NCBI GenBank assembly: GCA_013397455.1
Contig: VYZB01000116.1
Span: 1,282,859-1,346,858, forward strand
Origin: Crotophaga sulcirostris
Taxonomy: Eukaryota > Chordata > Aves > Cuculiformes > Crotophagidae
Direction of reading: 5' to 3'
Length of the DNA stretch: 64,000 nucleotides
Part shown: piece by piece, positions 40,101-55,100 of the stretch
Layout: each line of letters starts with the position of its first letter
How positions within the stretch are numbered: position 1 is the first letter of the stretch
Notes under the pieces: model-generated
What the model saw: only the letters and a program-made list of their open reading frames with translations
The model's database searches: none
What the model was told of the DNA's origin: nothing
Made by a program: the position numbers and the translations under genes

Positions 40101-43100
40101 TATGAAGATTTTACTTAGAAACCTAAAATATCACAATTTCTATTTTCTTTGCACCCGTTCTCCAAATCCACAACTAATGTCGCCAACAGTGAATGTTTTA
40201 CAAGGTACAGCTGAAATGCACAAATATCTTTCAGCACTGTTCTAATTCAGTTCGAGTGATAAAAATATCTAACAGAAAACTGGCAAGAACTAACGAAGGA
40301 TGGAACCTTTAGCGAAACCTTTTCACTTTTAGCAAAAATACTGTTAAACCAGTATTTTTCAAAACCCTGCAATTAGAGTTGGGTTGACTTCGTTATTTGT
40401 TTCTTTAGCATGTGACATTGATAAATGCAGCAATAAACCAGATTTCAATGTTAATAAATCACTTCACTGAGCATTACCTGCCCATTCACTCATCACTGAA
40501 GAAAACACTCCCATATTAGCATTTTGCTTTAATAACAGAAAGTATAAGCCTTAGGAAAAAAGCTAAAATATTACTGTTTCCAGCACCTGTGATTTTTTGG
40601 CCATTATCACTGAAAGATTTGTCATCAGTCATAGCTGCTGAAAACTGATAAAAGTAACTAAGTTAACAGGATGATTTGTATTTAACTTGGGTTTTTGTAA
40701 TATTTTAGACAATAAGCCTGCCATAGTATTAGCAATAATACTCCCAAAGAATGAAACAACACTTAGAAAACTAAGAACCATTAAAGCAAAAACCTAACAG
40801 AACAAGATTACCTTCGTGTTTCCAGGGTGCCTTAAGACTTTTACCCTCTGTTGGTTTCAACAGATCTGCAAATTTCTCATTGATGTTTGATTTAGAAGTG
40901 CGTTTCTCCGCTTCTTGAGAGTTGGTCGCGTCTTTTATCTTCTTTATTTCTTCGTTCTGCCTGCGCCTCTCCTCAGCTTCATTTGCAATTTGTTCTTGTT
41001 TTCTTTTGTCTTCTTCCAGTTGCCTCTGCCTCTGTTGTTCCGTCTCCCTGAACATTGCAGCTTGCTTATTTTTCTCCTCCTCTGCATGAAGTTGTTGCTT
41101 GTTTTCCCTTTCTCTCAGAGCTTCTTCAGCTCTCAGCTTTTCCTGAACTTTTTCCTGCATTCGTTCTTCCTCCAATCTTTTCTTTTTCTCTTCCTCTTCC
41201 TTGCGGATATTTTCCTGCCATCGGTTCTCCTTCTCCCGTTTTGCTTTCCTGAAAGAAAGGAATGAGAGAGGGGTGGGAGAACATTCAGATAAAAATAATC
41301 AGATTGCGTTCATAGAGTAAATGACTGGTGGTGTTGGGCTGACAGTTGGACTGGATGATCTTAGAGGTCTTCTCCAACCTTAATGACTCCATGATGCTAT
41401 GACTGCACTTTGAAGAAAAATTGAGACCATGACATCAACTACTTTTCTCCCTGGGAAGAAAGCTCTTCCACAGGAGACCACACTTTGTCCAACATGCGTG
41501 CCAGTGTATTACACATATAAATAACAAATGGATTAAAATTCTTGGAATAGAAACACTGCCACATGGTTACTTGTGCAGTGCCTCCATGAGCACTTCTGTT
41601 CACCTACATCCTGATGAGCAAGAATTGACTTGTTAATTGAACAAAGCTGGTTCTAAGCTGCCCACCAAGTCTGTACCCAAATCTCACAGCTGGAAACTAA
41701 AATTTCCAAACAGATTAATAAGAAAATTTCACTCTGGTACATACATAAAAATAGGCTTTGCCTGTTGATCTTTGCTGGTTTAATTTTTTGCCTTCAGCAA
41801 TGGCAATGTATTTGTCATGTTTATTTCCGCCACTGCCACACTCTTCAGCAGGCAGCAAGAGAACCTGGAAATCTGACGGTATTCTCCAAAATGATTTGAT
41901 TTTACTCTATGCCTCATCTGTCCAAGAAGTTATTAATCAGTTCAACACCCTTAAAATAATTGTATTTTAGCTGTTAAGACCTTTTTTCTGAAACGGGCTC
42001 ACCTAATCTTTTGGGCCACTTTCTGAAGAGATTGTTAAGGAGGGACTGTGCCCAGAAGAGACTGCTTCATCAAATCAGTGTGGGAGGTCCACTCATCTGA
42101 TGGGCATTTTATTATGTTCTCAAGCACATGACAGGATTTAGTAGGGGCTGTGCAGTCATGTTGTTACTCTATCATATAGCTATGTTCAACAGAAAAATTA
42201 AAAGGATACCATTATACATATGGCATCTGATTCTTTCAAAGGGACTGTCACAAATGCTATGGCATTCCCTTCACACAGTTGTAGAAAAATGCTGTTGTGA
42301 GTTAAAGACCATGAATCACACATATTTCCAGGTCATTAGCTCTGCCTCATTAAGAACAGAGAAAGCAAATACGAATCACTGAAAAAGAAACCCTCAAATT
42401 AAAAAGACAAAACACAGCGATTCTCTGAACGAGAAGAAAAGTCAAGACTAGTACAGCAAAGCAATTCTGGAGCTGTGGAGCGCCCACCCAGAGTGCCCAT
42501 CCGCCCCCTCCCTGGCACTGTTTCAATCCAGGGTTGCTAAACACAGAAGAGGCAGCTGACAGCAGAAGGTCTGGAGAGAGCAAAAACAGCGTGGCATCTT
42601 AAGACTGCCAGAAACAAACCCTGACCACTGAAACAAGAGAAAAAACTAGCCGGAAACCAGACCATGAGAAACCAAGGGCTGAGAACAGTAAATGTTTGAG
42701 TGTTTGATACAAGGCTGGGCTGAGCAAAACCATATAAGCAAAGGGATGGTCCTCTCTGACACGTATTTAAATTTTCTCATTGTCCTCCTGAAAAAAGGAA
42801 GCAAATTTAACACTCAAAGCTTGCTCACTCATCCAGCTTTCAAGATTAACACAGGAATTAAGCAGGTAATGCCTTTCCTATTGGCTTAAGTATCAATTTC
42901 ACAACTGTCTGGATATACATGACAAAAAAACTATTAACTACTCAGTCAGAAGGGCTTTTAGGGAAATATGTTAGATCTTTTGAAAGCCAGCAAAACAAGG
43001 CAGAAAATACAAGGAATTTTAAATATGTTTGGATTACCTATAAAAGGAGCCAAAAATCCTATTAGTAATTGTGACTATTTGGTTTATTTGAATTATAAGG

Positions 43101-46100
43101 TTTGTTTTTTTTAAAAAAATAGATAAAAACAGATTGGGAAGAGGAAATTTTAACTATTTTATATCAGTGGTACTCCACATAAAAATTCTCTGTGAGGCAA
43201 CTCACTAGGATGTATTTTTACTGATTAGACCTCCTGCTTATCACAACCAGTGTCTTAAAAGCCTCCACAGCACTATTTTGCTTTAAAAACTGCAACGCTG
43301 ATACATTTAGACATGGTACCTTGCAGCTTCATCTTCCAGTCGCTTTTTCTGTGCAAGTTCAGCTCTTCTTTTTTCTACATCTCTTATTTTGTCCTGTCTG
43401 ATCCTGTGGAGCTGCTCCAAGGCTAATTGCTGTGTGCTGTAACTTTCTCTCAGGTCCTACGGAGGCAACACAACGAAGTACATCAAAAGGAATAAAGCCA
43501 ATCGTTTGAGAAAAGCATCCAGGCATTTTAATGCTTTGTGAACCAAGTTTTATTACAAATAGACAAAGTAATATTAAGTTATTAATAGTCCTTGGAGGTC
43601 ACTGTAAATAAAGTCAAATAAACACAAGTATACAAGCAGCCAGCAGGTTTGCAAAGTCTTTGACGTAATTTAGGTTACAAAGAGCCCTTCCAGTCATAAA
43701 CCTGCTGGAAATGGCCACTACGACAGAGAAGAAGGGAAGATATAAAACTGAGTTTTCAAAAGCAACATAATCTAAGGACACAGAAGGCAATGAAGCATAT
43801 CTTAAATAACTACATGACACATCTGCCGAGGAGGCAGACTTCAACCAAAAGCCAACACAGTACAATCAATCTGAGGAAGCATTCCTTCAGGAGGGTGCCT
43901 GCTTTTGCGATGCTTTTGGAATGATCAGCCCCACATTTAAATCAGAAAAACTTCATAAACAGGTTTACGGCTGTGGGAAGCCATAGCCTAAAGTTACTAC
44001 CTCAGACTGGACTTTTCCTGTATTCATGAGAATCAAAATTTTACTCTTTTTCTTTTGAACACATCTTTCAATTCGTGTTCCATCTCCCTTTGATAACAAA
44101 CTTTGACACAGCAGAAAATCAGCATGAATCTTTGGGATAATTAAATTTACAGAAGAAAAAAATCATAGAATTACTTTAGATTTTACTTCATGTTACAAAA
44201 TATCTGTAAGATATCAGATTTTTTTTTCTTAGGATTCCTATTGATACGCATTGAGCAATACAACAGGTATACCCTGACTTTTCATATCTGATCCCATAAA
44301 TGTAAATAAAGCAATTCAGAATGATCTATTCCCACTACAATATAGACCTCTATCAATAAGCATGTTACCTAAGAGATAAAGTGCAATTTATACAAAAAAA
44401 AGCAAGATAAGAACATTTCTGTGTCAGTGAAAGTCTCTATAGCAACAAACTAAACCAAACAATTAACTACTTTTTCACCAAACATATTCAGCTGAGAATA
44501 CTTTTTCTTCTCATTCTGCATAGAAATTGAGGATCACTGTGAAAACAAGACTGCTTTACAAAAACTCTCGTATCTTTGATTTAAGATGGATTGGGTTGGA
44601 AGGAACCTTAAAGATCATCAGTTCCAGCCACACCTCCCAGTAGACCGGGCTGCACAAGGCTGCATCCAACCTGGCCTTGAACAATAACGTATGAGAGGAA
44701 AAGAAAAAATCAGATTTCTGACCCCACCAGAGTGTTCAGGAAAAACAGCAAGTAGGTTTTAGTACTGGGTTAATCTGGAGGTTTAATAGCATTGTGTTTG
44801 CCATGTCATATGTCATATTCTGGGCACTGATGCTATTTCTAGATTCTTAAAACTCAAACAAGAATTCGTTAACCTGACTCAAAGCTTAAGATGTACGGAT
44901 ACAGGTAGAGAACAGCAGATGGAAAAGTGGGTGGGAAAAGACATTGTTTCCATCTCAGACAGTATTTTTTTGCTGGATTTTTTTTACCTTAATTAAAAAT
45001 AAAAGTATCTGTAAAACATCTGAGTGAATAAAATGCTATCAGTATTCTGCAGTTTGGCTTCCTAAGCAGGTAAGAAAATTTTAAGTCTTTAGGAGGATGT
45101 AAAAGCTAGCAGAAAGGAAAAGAGCCTAGCAACTATTTTTTTTAGGAAAATTTATTAAATATAAGTTGTACATCCAAACAGAAAGGGTAAGCAGAGAAAA
45201 ACTGCGAAATAATTAAAAACCAAAAGAGCCAAAGATTAGAAAATAACCTTAAGTAAGAGGAAGAGGTTGTTGAGACAGCTTAGCAGAGACAAAAGGCACT
45301 GAAGAACAGAACCATCCATATTCTCACACTGTAAGATAAGGCAGATAAAAAGCCAATTAATCTTTGCACTGTATTTTGAAAAACATATTTTAGGGAAGAC
45401 TAAATGGTGGATACAGCCACTGAACACAGCAAGCCATGCAACAAACAAGTAACTAAAAGTGTAAGTTATTTTTTAAAAGAAAAGAAAATCCTTAAATGTT
45501 TACAAGTTTTCCTTTGTAGAGAGTGCAAAGCCCTCATGCTGGCCCAGTATTAATAGATTCCTTAAGAATAAAATTCCCATCAGTGCCACTAGGAGTAAAC
45601 TGGTAAATAAATTTAAGTGGATTCATGCTACCCTGCCTGAGGGCTGCGTGCATTTTTAGGCAAGCCAGGAGTTGCCTCTGAAATGAAAACACCTTCAGGG
45701 CGAGTGGTCAGTACCTCTTAACTCCTACACAATTAAGTGGCCTATGCTTACTTTTAGGACAATATCTAAGTCTACTACCAGACCTTGTACAGCGTACTAT
45801 GAAACCCTGCATTTCTTTCAAGAAAAGTTAAATGTTCAGACCACAACTCAAAAACTGTAGGCAATATAACCTCAGTACTGTAAAAAGAGAACTCGCAAGG
45901 GCCTGGAAAACTTCCAATTTTAAATTAAAATGAATCCTTGTAGAAAAAGTTGAGAGTGAGCAACACTTGAGTCATGCAAAGCAATGATTAGCAAAAACTT
46001 CATGTTTTAGTGTATTAGCGATAGTTTTAAGTGCATATTAATTACATTATTTATTCCAAGACTGTAGGTAATTCTTATTTGACACTGGATGTTGGGGAAA

Positions 46101-49100
46101 GCTTTTTGGAAGCCTGGTGGAAGTGCCACCAATCTTTATGAATGGAGAAATAAAGATATTGCTTACTGGTGTGAGACTAGGTATTTAGATAATCCACGTA
46201 CCTTAAGCTGACTGTTAAATGCATCCATTTCAGCAAGTTTAGAAGCAGTTTCTTTCTCAAGAGCATCCAGTTGTTCCTTAAGTCTTTGGCATAATTCTTC
46301 CTTTTCTTGGGAATTCTTTTGCACTGAACTGAGTCCTGTATCTGCATAAGGAAAGACTAGTAATTTTACATTCTCAACCTCTTTCCTCACAAAAACTCCT
46401 TGATTTACCTTCTATTCATATACAGCACAAAGAAGAAATGGCCCTAGCACCTAACTGAGACACACAGGCATTGCCTGTAATATATACAGAATAATTTTTA
46501 AGTTGATTTTTTTTTTAATATCACATGAATTCATAGCAAGCTTCTCTACATAGGGACTTCTGGTACAATTTGATGTAAAGGCCAGTGTAAATTTTACATA
46601 TAGTAATTCCCTTGGGTTTACACTACCAAAAAAAAAGACAAGAAGTTACAGTATCTGTGGGTCGTATCATCTGTATAAATAAAAAGTTCCAAGCAAAATC
46701 TTTACGTTCTTGCAAAAATGTGTTTGTTTGCCCCTTATACAGAAGGTGAATGAAATAATAGAATGCAAATGTAACAATGCTAAGATGGCACTCACTGAAA
46801 AGAAAAAGTGAAAAAAGGTGAAAGGTGAAGGTATGATTAACACCCCTGTATCCTTCAGCCTTTTTCACAAGTGATGAAAAGCCAGCAATGCAAACTGAAA
46901 AGAATTCATTTGCACTTACTCTGAGTGTTTTCCAGTTGAGTGTTTTTAACTCTTTCACTTAACAACTGCTTCTCAGGAACTAAATAGATTAGTTTATTCT
47001 GATACTCCTGTAGATATTGAGAAAATAACAAATTTTTAATACTGTTTATAAGTCAGTAAGTAAACATGGGTGAATTTTCAAGCATAACTTCAATTCACAT
47101 TAATGAAACGTGGATGCAAGTTATCAACATGGGGGAGAGTAAAAAATGACTTCTATGCTCTGAATATAAATACTATTAAAATTGTATGCTTTCTGACCCG
47201 AAAGCATTAACACAGCTGGAAAAAAAATAACAGGCACGCTAGAAGTGTAAATATTACCATGAGAACTTTTAAGTTGACTGCTCCAAGGCTAACACAAAAC
47301 AGTAACTTTCTCTGACACACAGGAATATGAAAAGAAGCTTCCCTGATATGCAGTAGCTTTACACAGAAATACAGTAGAGGATGATTTATGGTAGTCAACT
47401 GATTTGAAATAATTCATATATTGCTATTCAAAGAGCCATAAAAAGAAAAAAAGAACAGCAAGGTAATTCGGCCCAAAGACCATCTTCCGCTGCACACATG
47501 AAAACTTTCCTCATAAAAATTTGAGTCTGGAGCCATAAAAGAACTCGTAATTAAAGAGAAGTCAGTATTATTGGTTCACAAAAGAACAGCTGAGGTTTTA
47601 ACAACTGTTCTCCCTCAACCATCAACTTGTTATAGTCCATGCATTCATTTCTTTAACATCAGAAAAAAAAAATAAAAACCTCCGCAACATTGACGGCCTT
47701 GCCGATTTCCTCTCTCCACTATAATCAAACCAATTTGCTATTCCTCCCTCTGGGGATGTATTATCAACAGCATTAGGGAAACACAGATAGGAAGTAAAGG
47801 AAAACTACAAGTTTAACAGGAAGTTACATACCTGCAGCTGTTGTTGTAGTTGCTTGACTTCCATGATTCCTTGGTCGTATTTCTTATCTAAAGCCTCTAG
47901 TTCAGTTTTTCGAATTTGTTTTTTGCTTCGAATATCTTGCAATCTGCCTGAGATTTGCTGATGTTTGTCAGTCTAGAAAGAAATCAAAGACAAATTATAT
48001 CATACACAGGAAAAATCATTTCTACGCTAAATCTGTGGGCAGATTACTTCTTGATAAATGCTTTAAAACAACCCAAAACATCTGCTTTAGATTCCTTATC
48101 CAAAACAAAGTGAAACTCCTAGTGGGCCATTAAAGTATATTTTAAGATTTGCATACTTTAAAATATTGTATTTCAAGTTGTGTAATAAAACTTCTATCTT
48201 ACTAGGGCTTCCAATTCAAGATTAAGGCTCTTCTTTTTAGACGTCAACCTGACAATTTCTTCTTGTTCCCTGTTACGCTGGTTAAGAAGTTCTTGGCGAC
48301 GAATTCTCTCCCATTCCAATCGTCGCTGGCGCTCAAGTTCTTGCTTTGCTGCCTACAAAAAAGTTACATTACCTTAGATTACCATGGAGATGTAGAACTC
48401 TGAGACAATGATTTAATATATAATATGCTCTATTTCTAAATAGTGTAACAGCAACATGAGATACTGTCTTTGCTAAAGTGCTCTTATATACTTCAGTATC
48501 AAAGAATGGAAGAAGCGATCCTGCAAGATTCTTCATGCCATGCTCCTAACTCTGGATGAAGAAAAGCTACATCATTCAAGGAGAAAATCTTGTTTAACTT
48601 GGAATACTGCCCAAAACTGTGCACACTGACAGATATTGTCTGTAACTTCCTTTGAGTATTTCACAGGACTACATAAAATATACAAGTCTTATGCATGTGC
48701 TGAGATACAAAGTAGAAGCAAATTTGTCTCAAGTTCAAAACTGTCAAAATATTATCAATTCAGTATAATCTTGTTTGGTACACAGATTTTCGCATAAACT
48801 CAAGAAAACTGTCCAAAAAAATCTTATCTGTTCTATGGAGTATCTAAAAAGTTCTGGTACAGGTTGAAGATTGATTCATTTATATCAGACAAAATGTTTT
48901 CAGACAGAAATGATGTTCTGTCTCCAAGACAACCTGCCAATGGCCATGTGAGGAGACAGAATGAAAGCCAGCATTCAAATCCTGAATGCTCTGTCAAGTG
49001 AATACTGTGTGCAGGTACACATTCCTTAAAGCATTAAGCAATATTCAAGAAAACAACCTCTCGTCTTTCGATTTCTTTCCTTCTTTCTTCTTCCCTTTGT

Positions 49101-52100
49101 CTTTCCAACTCTCGTTGTCTCTCCAGTTGCCTTTCCATTTCGAGTTGTCTTTTCCGTTCCTGCTCCTGGCGTTCCCTCTCTCTTCGCTCTTGTTCTTCTC
49201 TTTCTTTCTGAGCCTTACGTTCAGCCTCTCTCTGCTGCTGCTCCAATAGGATCTGACGGCGTTTTTCCAGCTCCATATTTCCCCTCTCATAGTTGGCCTT
49301 CCTTTTGTCCTCAAATGTCACTAAAATAAGGAAAGGTAGTTATTTTTGTCCCATGTAAAATATCACTGTCAAACAAGTACCTCAGTTATACCACTAAAGA
49401 TAGATAATTTCTTTTTGGCAAGCTCAGGTTGTTGTGAAATGGATGATATAAGCATCTTGCATTGGTTAAAGCATTATTTTTTTTTTCAGAAATACCTTTC
49501 AATTTTCCTAAGTCTATTCCAATTGCAAAAAAATGTTGTAATTTAAAACCGACCACAAAAATTACTTGAATTTTAGAGGAAACATAAAAGAACAGCTTTT
49601 ATAAGGTAGGAGAAGGTTGTCTTCTGTTAAAAAGGTTTTCCACTGTGCAAAAAACATTAACACGCAGGGAAAGAGCTTAATTTTTAAGGGTGTTCCCTGG
49701 AACAGCTCCTGGAGTTAAAACCAACAGAAAACAAAACAGAATCAAGCTCAATTACAGCAGTTTAGGACAAAAAGAGATATAAAGGAATGGTTTAGGTTCT
49801 CAGCAACAACCCTTCCAAAAGGAGAGGCAAGCTGAGTCTTGCAGTGTGCATTTAAGAGACCCTCATTGGTAGCATCACGGAGTCAACAGTAGAAGCTACA
49901 TTATGTGTAAACTGCATCTAGATTTCAGATAATTAAACTACATTGGAATTCTTTGTTTTCAAAATGTCCAGAACAAAGTAATGCCAGTTTGCAGTAGCAT
50001 GGCAGTATTCGGCCATGAAGGATTTATTATCCAAAATACATTATTAACCAGCACATTTTTCCTTTCCTACAGCTAAAAATAGCCCCTGTCTCTGCCTTCT
50101 CAATTCTATTATACACAATAGGCTGACTACATCCACTTAAAACTTCCTACTATCCAAGTTAAAAGGGATCTAATTCCTGAAATCAAGCTCCCTAAGGATG
50201 TGATTATGTCCTCCCCTTTCTAAAGGTTCCAGTGCCCTTCAAGGACAGCCCTATAAATTAAGAATGTGAACCCTATGTTACCTGGCTGCTTTTTCTGTGG
50301 CTCTTCCTCTTGCACAGGTTGGTAAGATGGCAGAGTTCCATTTATATTTTCAGTGTATTTTCCGCTCCTGGAGGGAGTTAGAGAAATAATACAGCTATTT
50401 TCTTTGTATAAAACACTTCCACTGAAAATATATTATGTTTCACTGCCCTCAAAGACATACCTGAAAGAAGGTGGTACCAGTTCAAGAGGCAGACTTAGTG
50501 GCAGAGGTTGCCCAGCTTTTGCCATATCAGTTAGGTGCATGGCTAACACAAACTCATCAGCTTTCAACTGTCCATCTCCATCAATATCAGCCAGAGACCT
50601 GCACAGTTTTAACAGCAATAACAATTAGAAACAAACATCACAATCACTCACAAATGACAGCTGAAACAATTTACTGTAAAGATAATTCCTACGAGTAACA
50701 TGAATAGCTGATGAGGGGAGATATTGTTTTGTTTAGTAATGTACTGCTATTCAGGTGTTTTCATAAAATACAGCAAAGGGACAGGAAAGGTCAAGAGACA
50801 TCCCATGATTTATTGCATCACCAAGAAAAGAGCTGGGAAGAGAATCCAGGACTGTTCCTAACCAGCTCAAAATGCTAGAAACCACTTTTTCAAAACTTTT
50901 TTAAAGCAAAAGAAATCATTATATAAAATTGCATCAACTTCTATAACAGGAAGCTTTGCATAGAATTCTTTTCCCCCTTTGTGTCTCCTCAACAGTGAAG
51001 GGAAGACGTGAGCTGTTCCAGAGCACGTTACAATGGGTAGGAACAGGATTGTCTACCCACTCTAAGGAGAAGGCAAACCACACAATGTTATCCTGCTGCT
51101 AAATCCTATCCTAGCCTGCTAAATACTTCCCATGCAACTGGGGGTGGTGCAGGTGGGAAACCAGTGAAACGTTTCTAGAGATGCAGGCAAGAAGGCAGGA
51201 ACCTTTCTCAAAGAACTACTTATGTAGATACAAGTGCAGAAATATGTCCTTAGACTGCACTTAAGTGAAATGCTTAATAAAATAAATGCTTGTTAAAGAG
51301 AAGCAGTAAAAAATTCTACTAAACCCAAAAAGGAAACAACAAAACAAACAAAAAACCATCACACATACACACCCCACAGTGACAAACAAAAGCAGGAGAT
51401 GATGAAATAAGATTTTTATTATGTTCGCAGCCCAGCACTATTCACACATAACTGTAGCATTATTACAGTAATTACCATGAATAGAAATACTGGTAATTCC
51501 TTATTTGGGGCAAACTGAAGCTTGGGTTGTTAATCCTCTCAACATGGGTACAGAGACCTTCTCACAATGACTACTGATGTCTTCAGGTTAGTCACCCAGG
51601 AGGAAAACAGTCTTTATACACCTGCTTTATTTCCCCATACTCCAGAGTGCAGGAATACGAACCAACACTCCATTTTTACCTTCACAACATGTACCAAACA
51701 AGTTGAGCAAATACAAGGAATAATTCAGCTTGCTGTTGCTAGGGACAAACAAATGACTGCCTTGGGACAGAGTGGAAGGAGAAAGGGAACTCAGGAGACA
51801 AAGTCCCAAGCTATTGCAAATTCTGCTGAGTCAGTAAATGTTATGTATAACATCCGAGTTATGTCTGAAGGTGCAATCCAAACTACCATACCTAGCAGGG
51901 CAGATTATTCAAACCTTCAGACAACTGTAACCACTTCCATCACCACAGTAAAGGCAAGTCTTAACAAATAATAGGCAGATATCTTTATGGGAACTGCAGG
52001 AAAACTCTAAAAAGCTGAACGGTTACTTAATTTTTTAATTTTTAATCTTTCTCCATATTTAAAACTAACAAGCTTGATTTCAGAATCCTATTTTTAAAAT

Positions 52101-55100
52101 GAACAAACCCTCATTTCAGCTGAACTAGTGCATCACTGCATCAGAAACTGAAATTAGCTCCTGTCCTATTACATGGAGTTTAACAAACAAACACAGAGCG
52201 AAAATAGTATATTATGTCAAGGTGTCTCTTGAAAAATGTACTAATGAGCAAACTAGTTTAAGAAGTAGCTTAGTTTCAGTTTATGATTTTAGACCCACGG
52301 TGTCCCTTTATTATTTCTTATTAGATAAAGTACATAGTATATTTCCTCTCTTAACACCATAAACACATTTAATTCATAATCAGTAACTAAACTTACCAAA
52401 TAGTAGCCAACTGAGTCTGTGAAAGGTTTGATTGCAGAAGGGCATTCCTTGCTTGAAATCCTTAGTGAAAGTGTAAAAGATTTTAATAAAAATAAATACT
52501 TTGAACAAAAATTTACAAATAGTTAAAAAATGGGACATGAACTAGGGCACATCTATTTTTAATATTAATCTAATCTATTTTCATCAGTGGCTGACAGTTG
52601 GCTTCACTTCCAGGCTTAACAACAGGCATTACAACCTGAACATAATAAAGATGTAAGTATTCTTGTGGGTTTTTTTTCTTTTTCCACACAGAGCACCTAA
52701 CAGAAAAACTGACATGAAAAATGGATACTTATGGTAATCCCCACAGCTGTTACAAAAGCACTGCTGTCTGTCTACCTAAACCTTGAGCTAGTATGCTGGA
52801 AAGCTCTCAGCTTTCCTTTGGTAGCAAAGAAATATACCTTTCTAGGCAGGCTGATGAAAGCCTCAGCTCAAAATCAGCTGTACAAGATGAAAAGCACTGA
52901 GTCCCTTTCTTAAAAGAGAGATTTGTCCTCCTTTTTTGTAGGTTAGGAAACTGAGGCAGAGGCTTGGTGAGTGCTTATTCAAAATGGGAAATCTAGTCAG
53001 CTACAGACACACATCCTGACTTCACATCTGCTGCTTGGTCAGCAAGAACTCTCATAAAACTCTACTTTCATATTAACTTTGTGTGAAGTCTTTTGAAACC
53101 ACCATAATGTCTTGGCACAGCACAGATATCACTGAAAGTCAACAAGGCATGACTCCCTTAAATTACTTTTCATAATTCCAATCAATGGTTGCAGTGCTGC
53201 AGTATCTTTCCCAAAATGCTGTCTTGGAACAGATAAAGCCCAAATGTCTAAGCAATAAACATACACAGGAGCACATGACAAAAAAAACGATAATGACATG
53301 TCCCACACTTTACAAAGTCATAAGAAAGAACCTCAGTCCAAAGAGTGATGCTTGAAAAATCACTGCTGACCTTATGAAGCTAACTTACCCAGCCTTATTG
53401 TTCTCAGGCTCTTCCAGACAGATCCCACAACTGCCAATCTTTTATTCCCCTCGATTGCTGCAGTAGCTTCCCCAGTCAACCTTAGGAGCCAGCTGCGCCC
53501 TCAGGTCCCTCCAGCTCTAACACAGTGCCCAAGCCAACAAACTGATGTTCATTTCCATTGGTTAACTGGAATCAGCAGCTAAAACCCACTCTCTCCTGCA
53601 TAGGTCTGAAGGTCAACAATTTCAGCTTTTTTTCATATGGAAGTCAAATCCCAATTTGGGATTCCACTCCTCAGCCTGTAATGTTCCAGAGGCAGAAAAC
53701 ACTGCTGATTTCCCCCCTCAAAATCAAATGCCATACTCACCTGATAAATATCCACTCATGCTTTTATCAAGACTGTTAAATTTCTGTCTGTATTTTAATC
53801 TGGAGGCCTGAGGAACTGCCCAGTCTGTGGATGCAATCTTTGGTGAATTCCCAGCTAGTGAAGCACTAGAGGAAGAATTTGAACTATAATATAATTAAAA
53901 AAAAAACCAAAAAACCCAAAAACAAACGACAAAAAAAAAACCACCCAAACAAACAAAAAAAAAAAGAAAAGAGAGAAAGAAAGAAAGAAAGAAAGAAAGA
54001 ACTCTTAAGAGATTTGGCTTAATAAACAGGCATTCAAATAGAAGATATATAACACCTTCTGGTAACATGAAACAACTTCCACAAAGTTTTAACTCTGCTA
54101 AATTGCTATAAATATTTTCATGACTACTGTGGAATTTTACTTTGAAAGCAAAAACAAGTATCTACAAGGAAGCTCTTGAATTCAAGGTCAGCTAGCATCA
54201 GGTGCCTGTATGAGGAGCCCAAAGTTAGACCTGCATTCATCCTAGATGCTTTGTATCAGCAGCAGAGAGGTGCAAGCACTTCTCAGCCATCTTCTGGAAC
54301 TGAGCTGGGGCCGAGATGTCCTCTGGGTTGTCTTTTGGGAGACTGTTCCCTGGATGTCCAATTGGACAGATAAGCCTAGTCCCTCACTTTGTCTACGGCA
54401 AAGCTCTAAAATCAGTGAAACAGCAGCTGATGACAAAGATTTATAATCTTCTATAATTCATAGAACAAATCCACACATAAATATTTATAACAAATAGTAT
54501 TCTTACATGCCTGCTAAGTACATGGTACCCTCGATAACGAATGAGCACATCAGTCCGTAAACACTGCTTGTAGAACCACTTGGTAAGTTTTACTTCTATT
54601 TACTAATGAGGTGAATGAAGTACAATCCCTTCTTTTTGGCACTGCTTTCTCTCCTTTGAATTCCTCACCTACTCTGGAAAGTTTTGACAGATTTCTTAAA
54701 ATTATTATTTATTGTGTATATCAAAACAATTTATTTTCAGTCATGGTAGGTCACATTAGATAGACTAATTTTTTTAATAAATATATGTTACAAATAGAAA
54801 AGCTTCATAAATTTTGGAAGGCATACTGCTCAAGTTTAAGATATAACCATTTAAAATTTCACTTTCATACCTGCTAGATCCCAAATCGATTAGTGACTGT
54901 GCCTTCTGCATATTAGTACCACCAAACCCTCCTGCCATGGGACCTAAAGAACCAGTATGAGGCAGCGCTGAAACAAACAAACACAACCGAGAACTGGGTG
55001 TAAGGTAATGCTTTGTAATAAACACTGAAGGTTTTGACAGAAGTAAGAAAAGCTAATCAGTAAGCTGTTAAGATTAAACTGGTTAGAACCCATTTGATGA

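Noticed and set aside
40915..41265. Plus-strand Phe/Leu-rich open frame
   Set aside because: Antisense shadow of the Glu/Lys/Gln-rich ITSN2 exon on the other strand.
48986..49249. Plus-strand Ser/Leu/Phe-rich open frame
   Set aside because: Antisense shadow of the ITSN2 coiled-coil exon.
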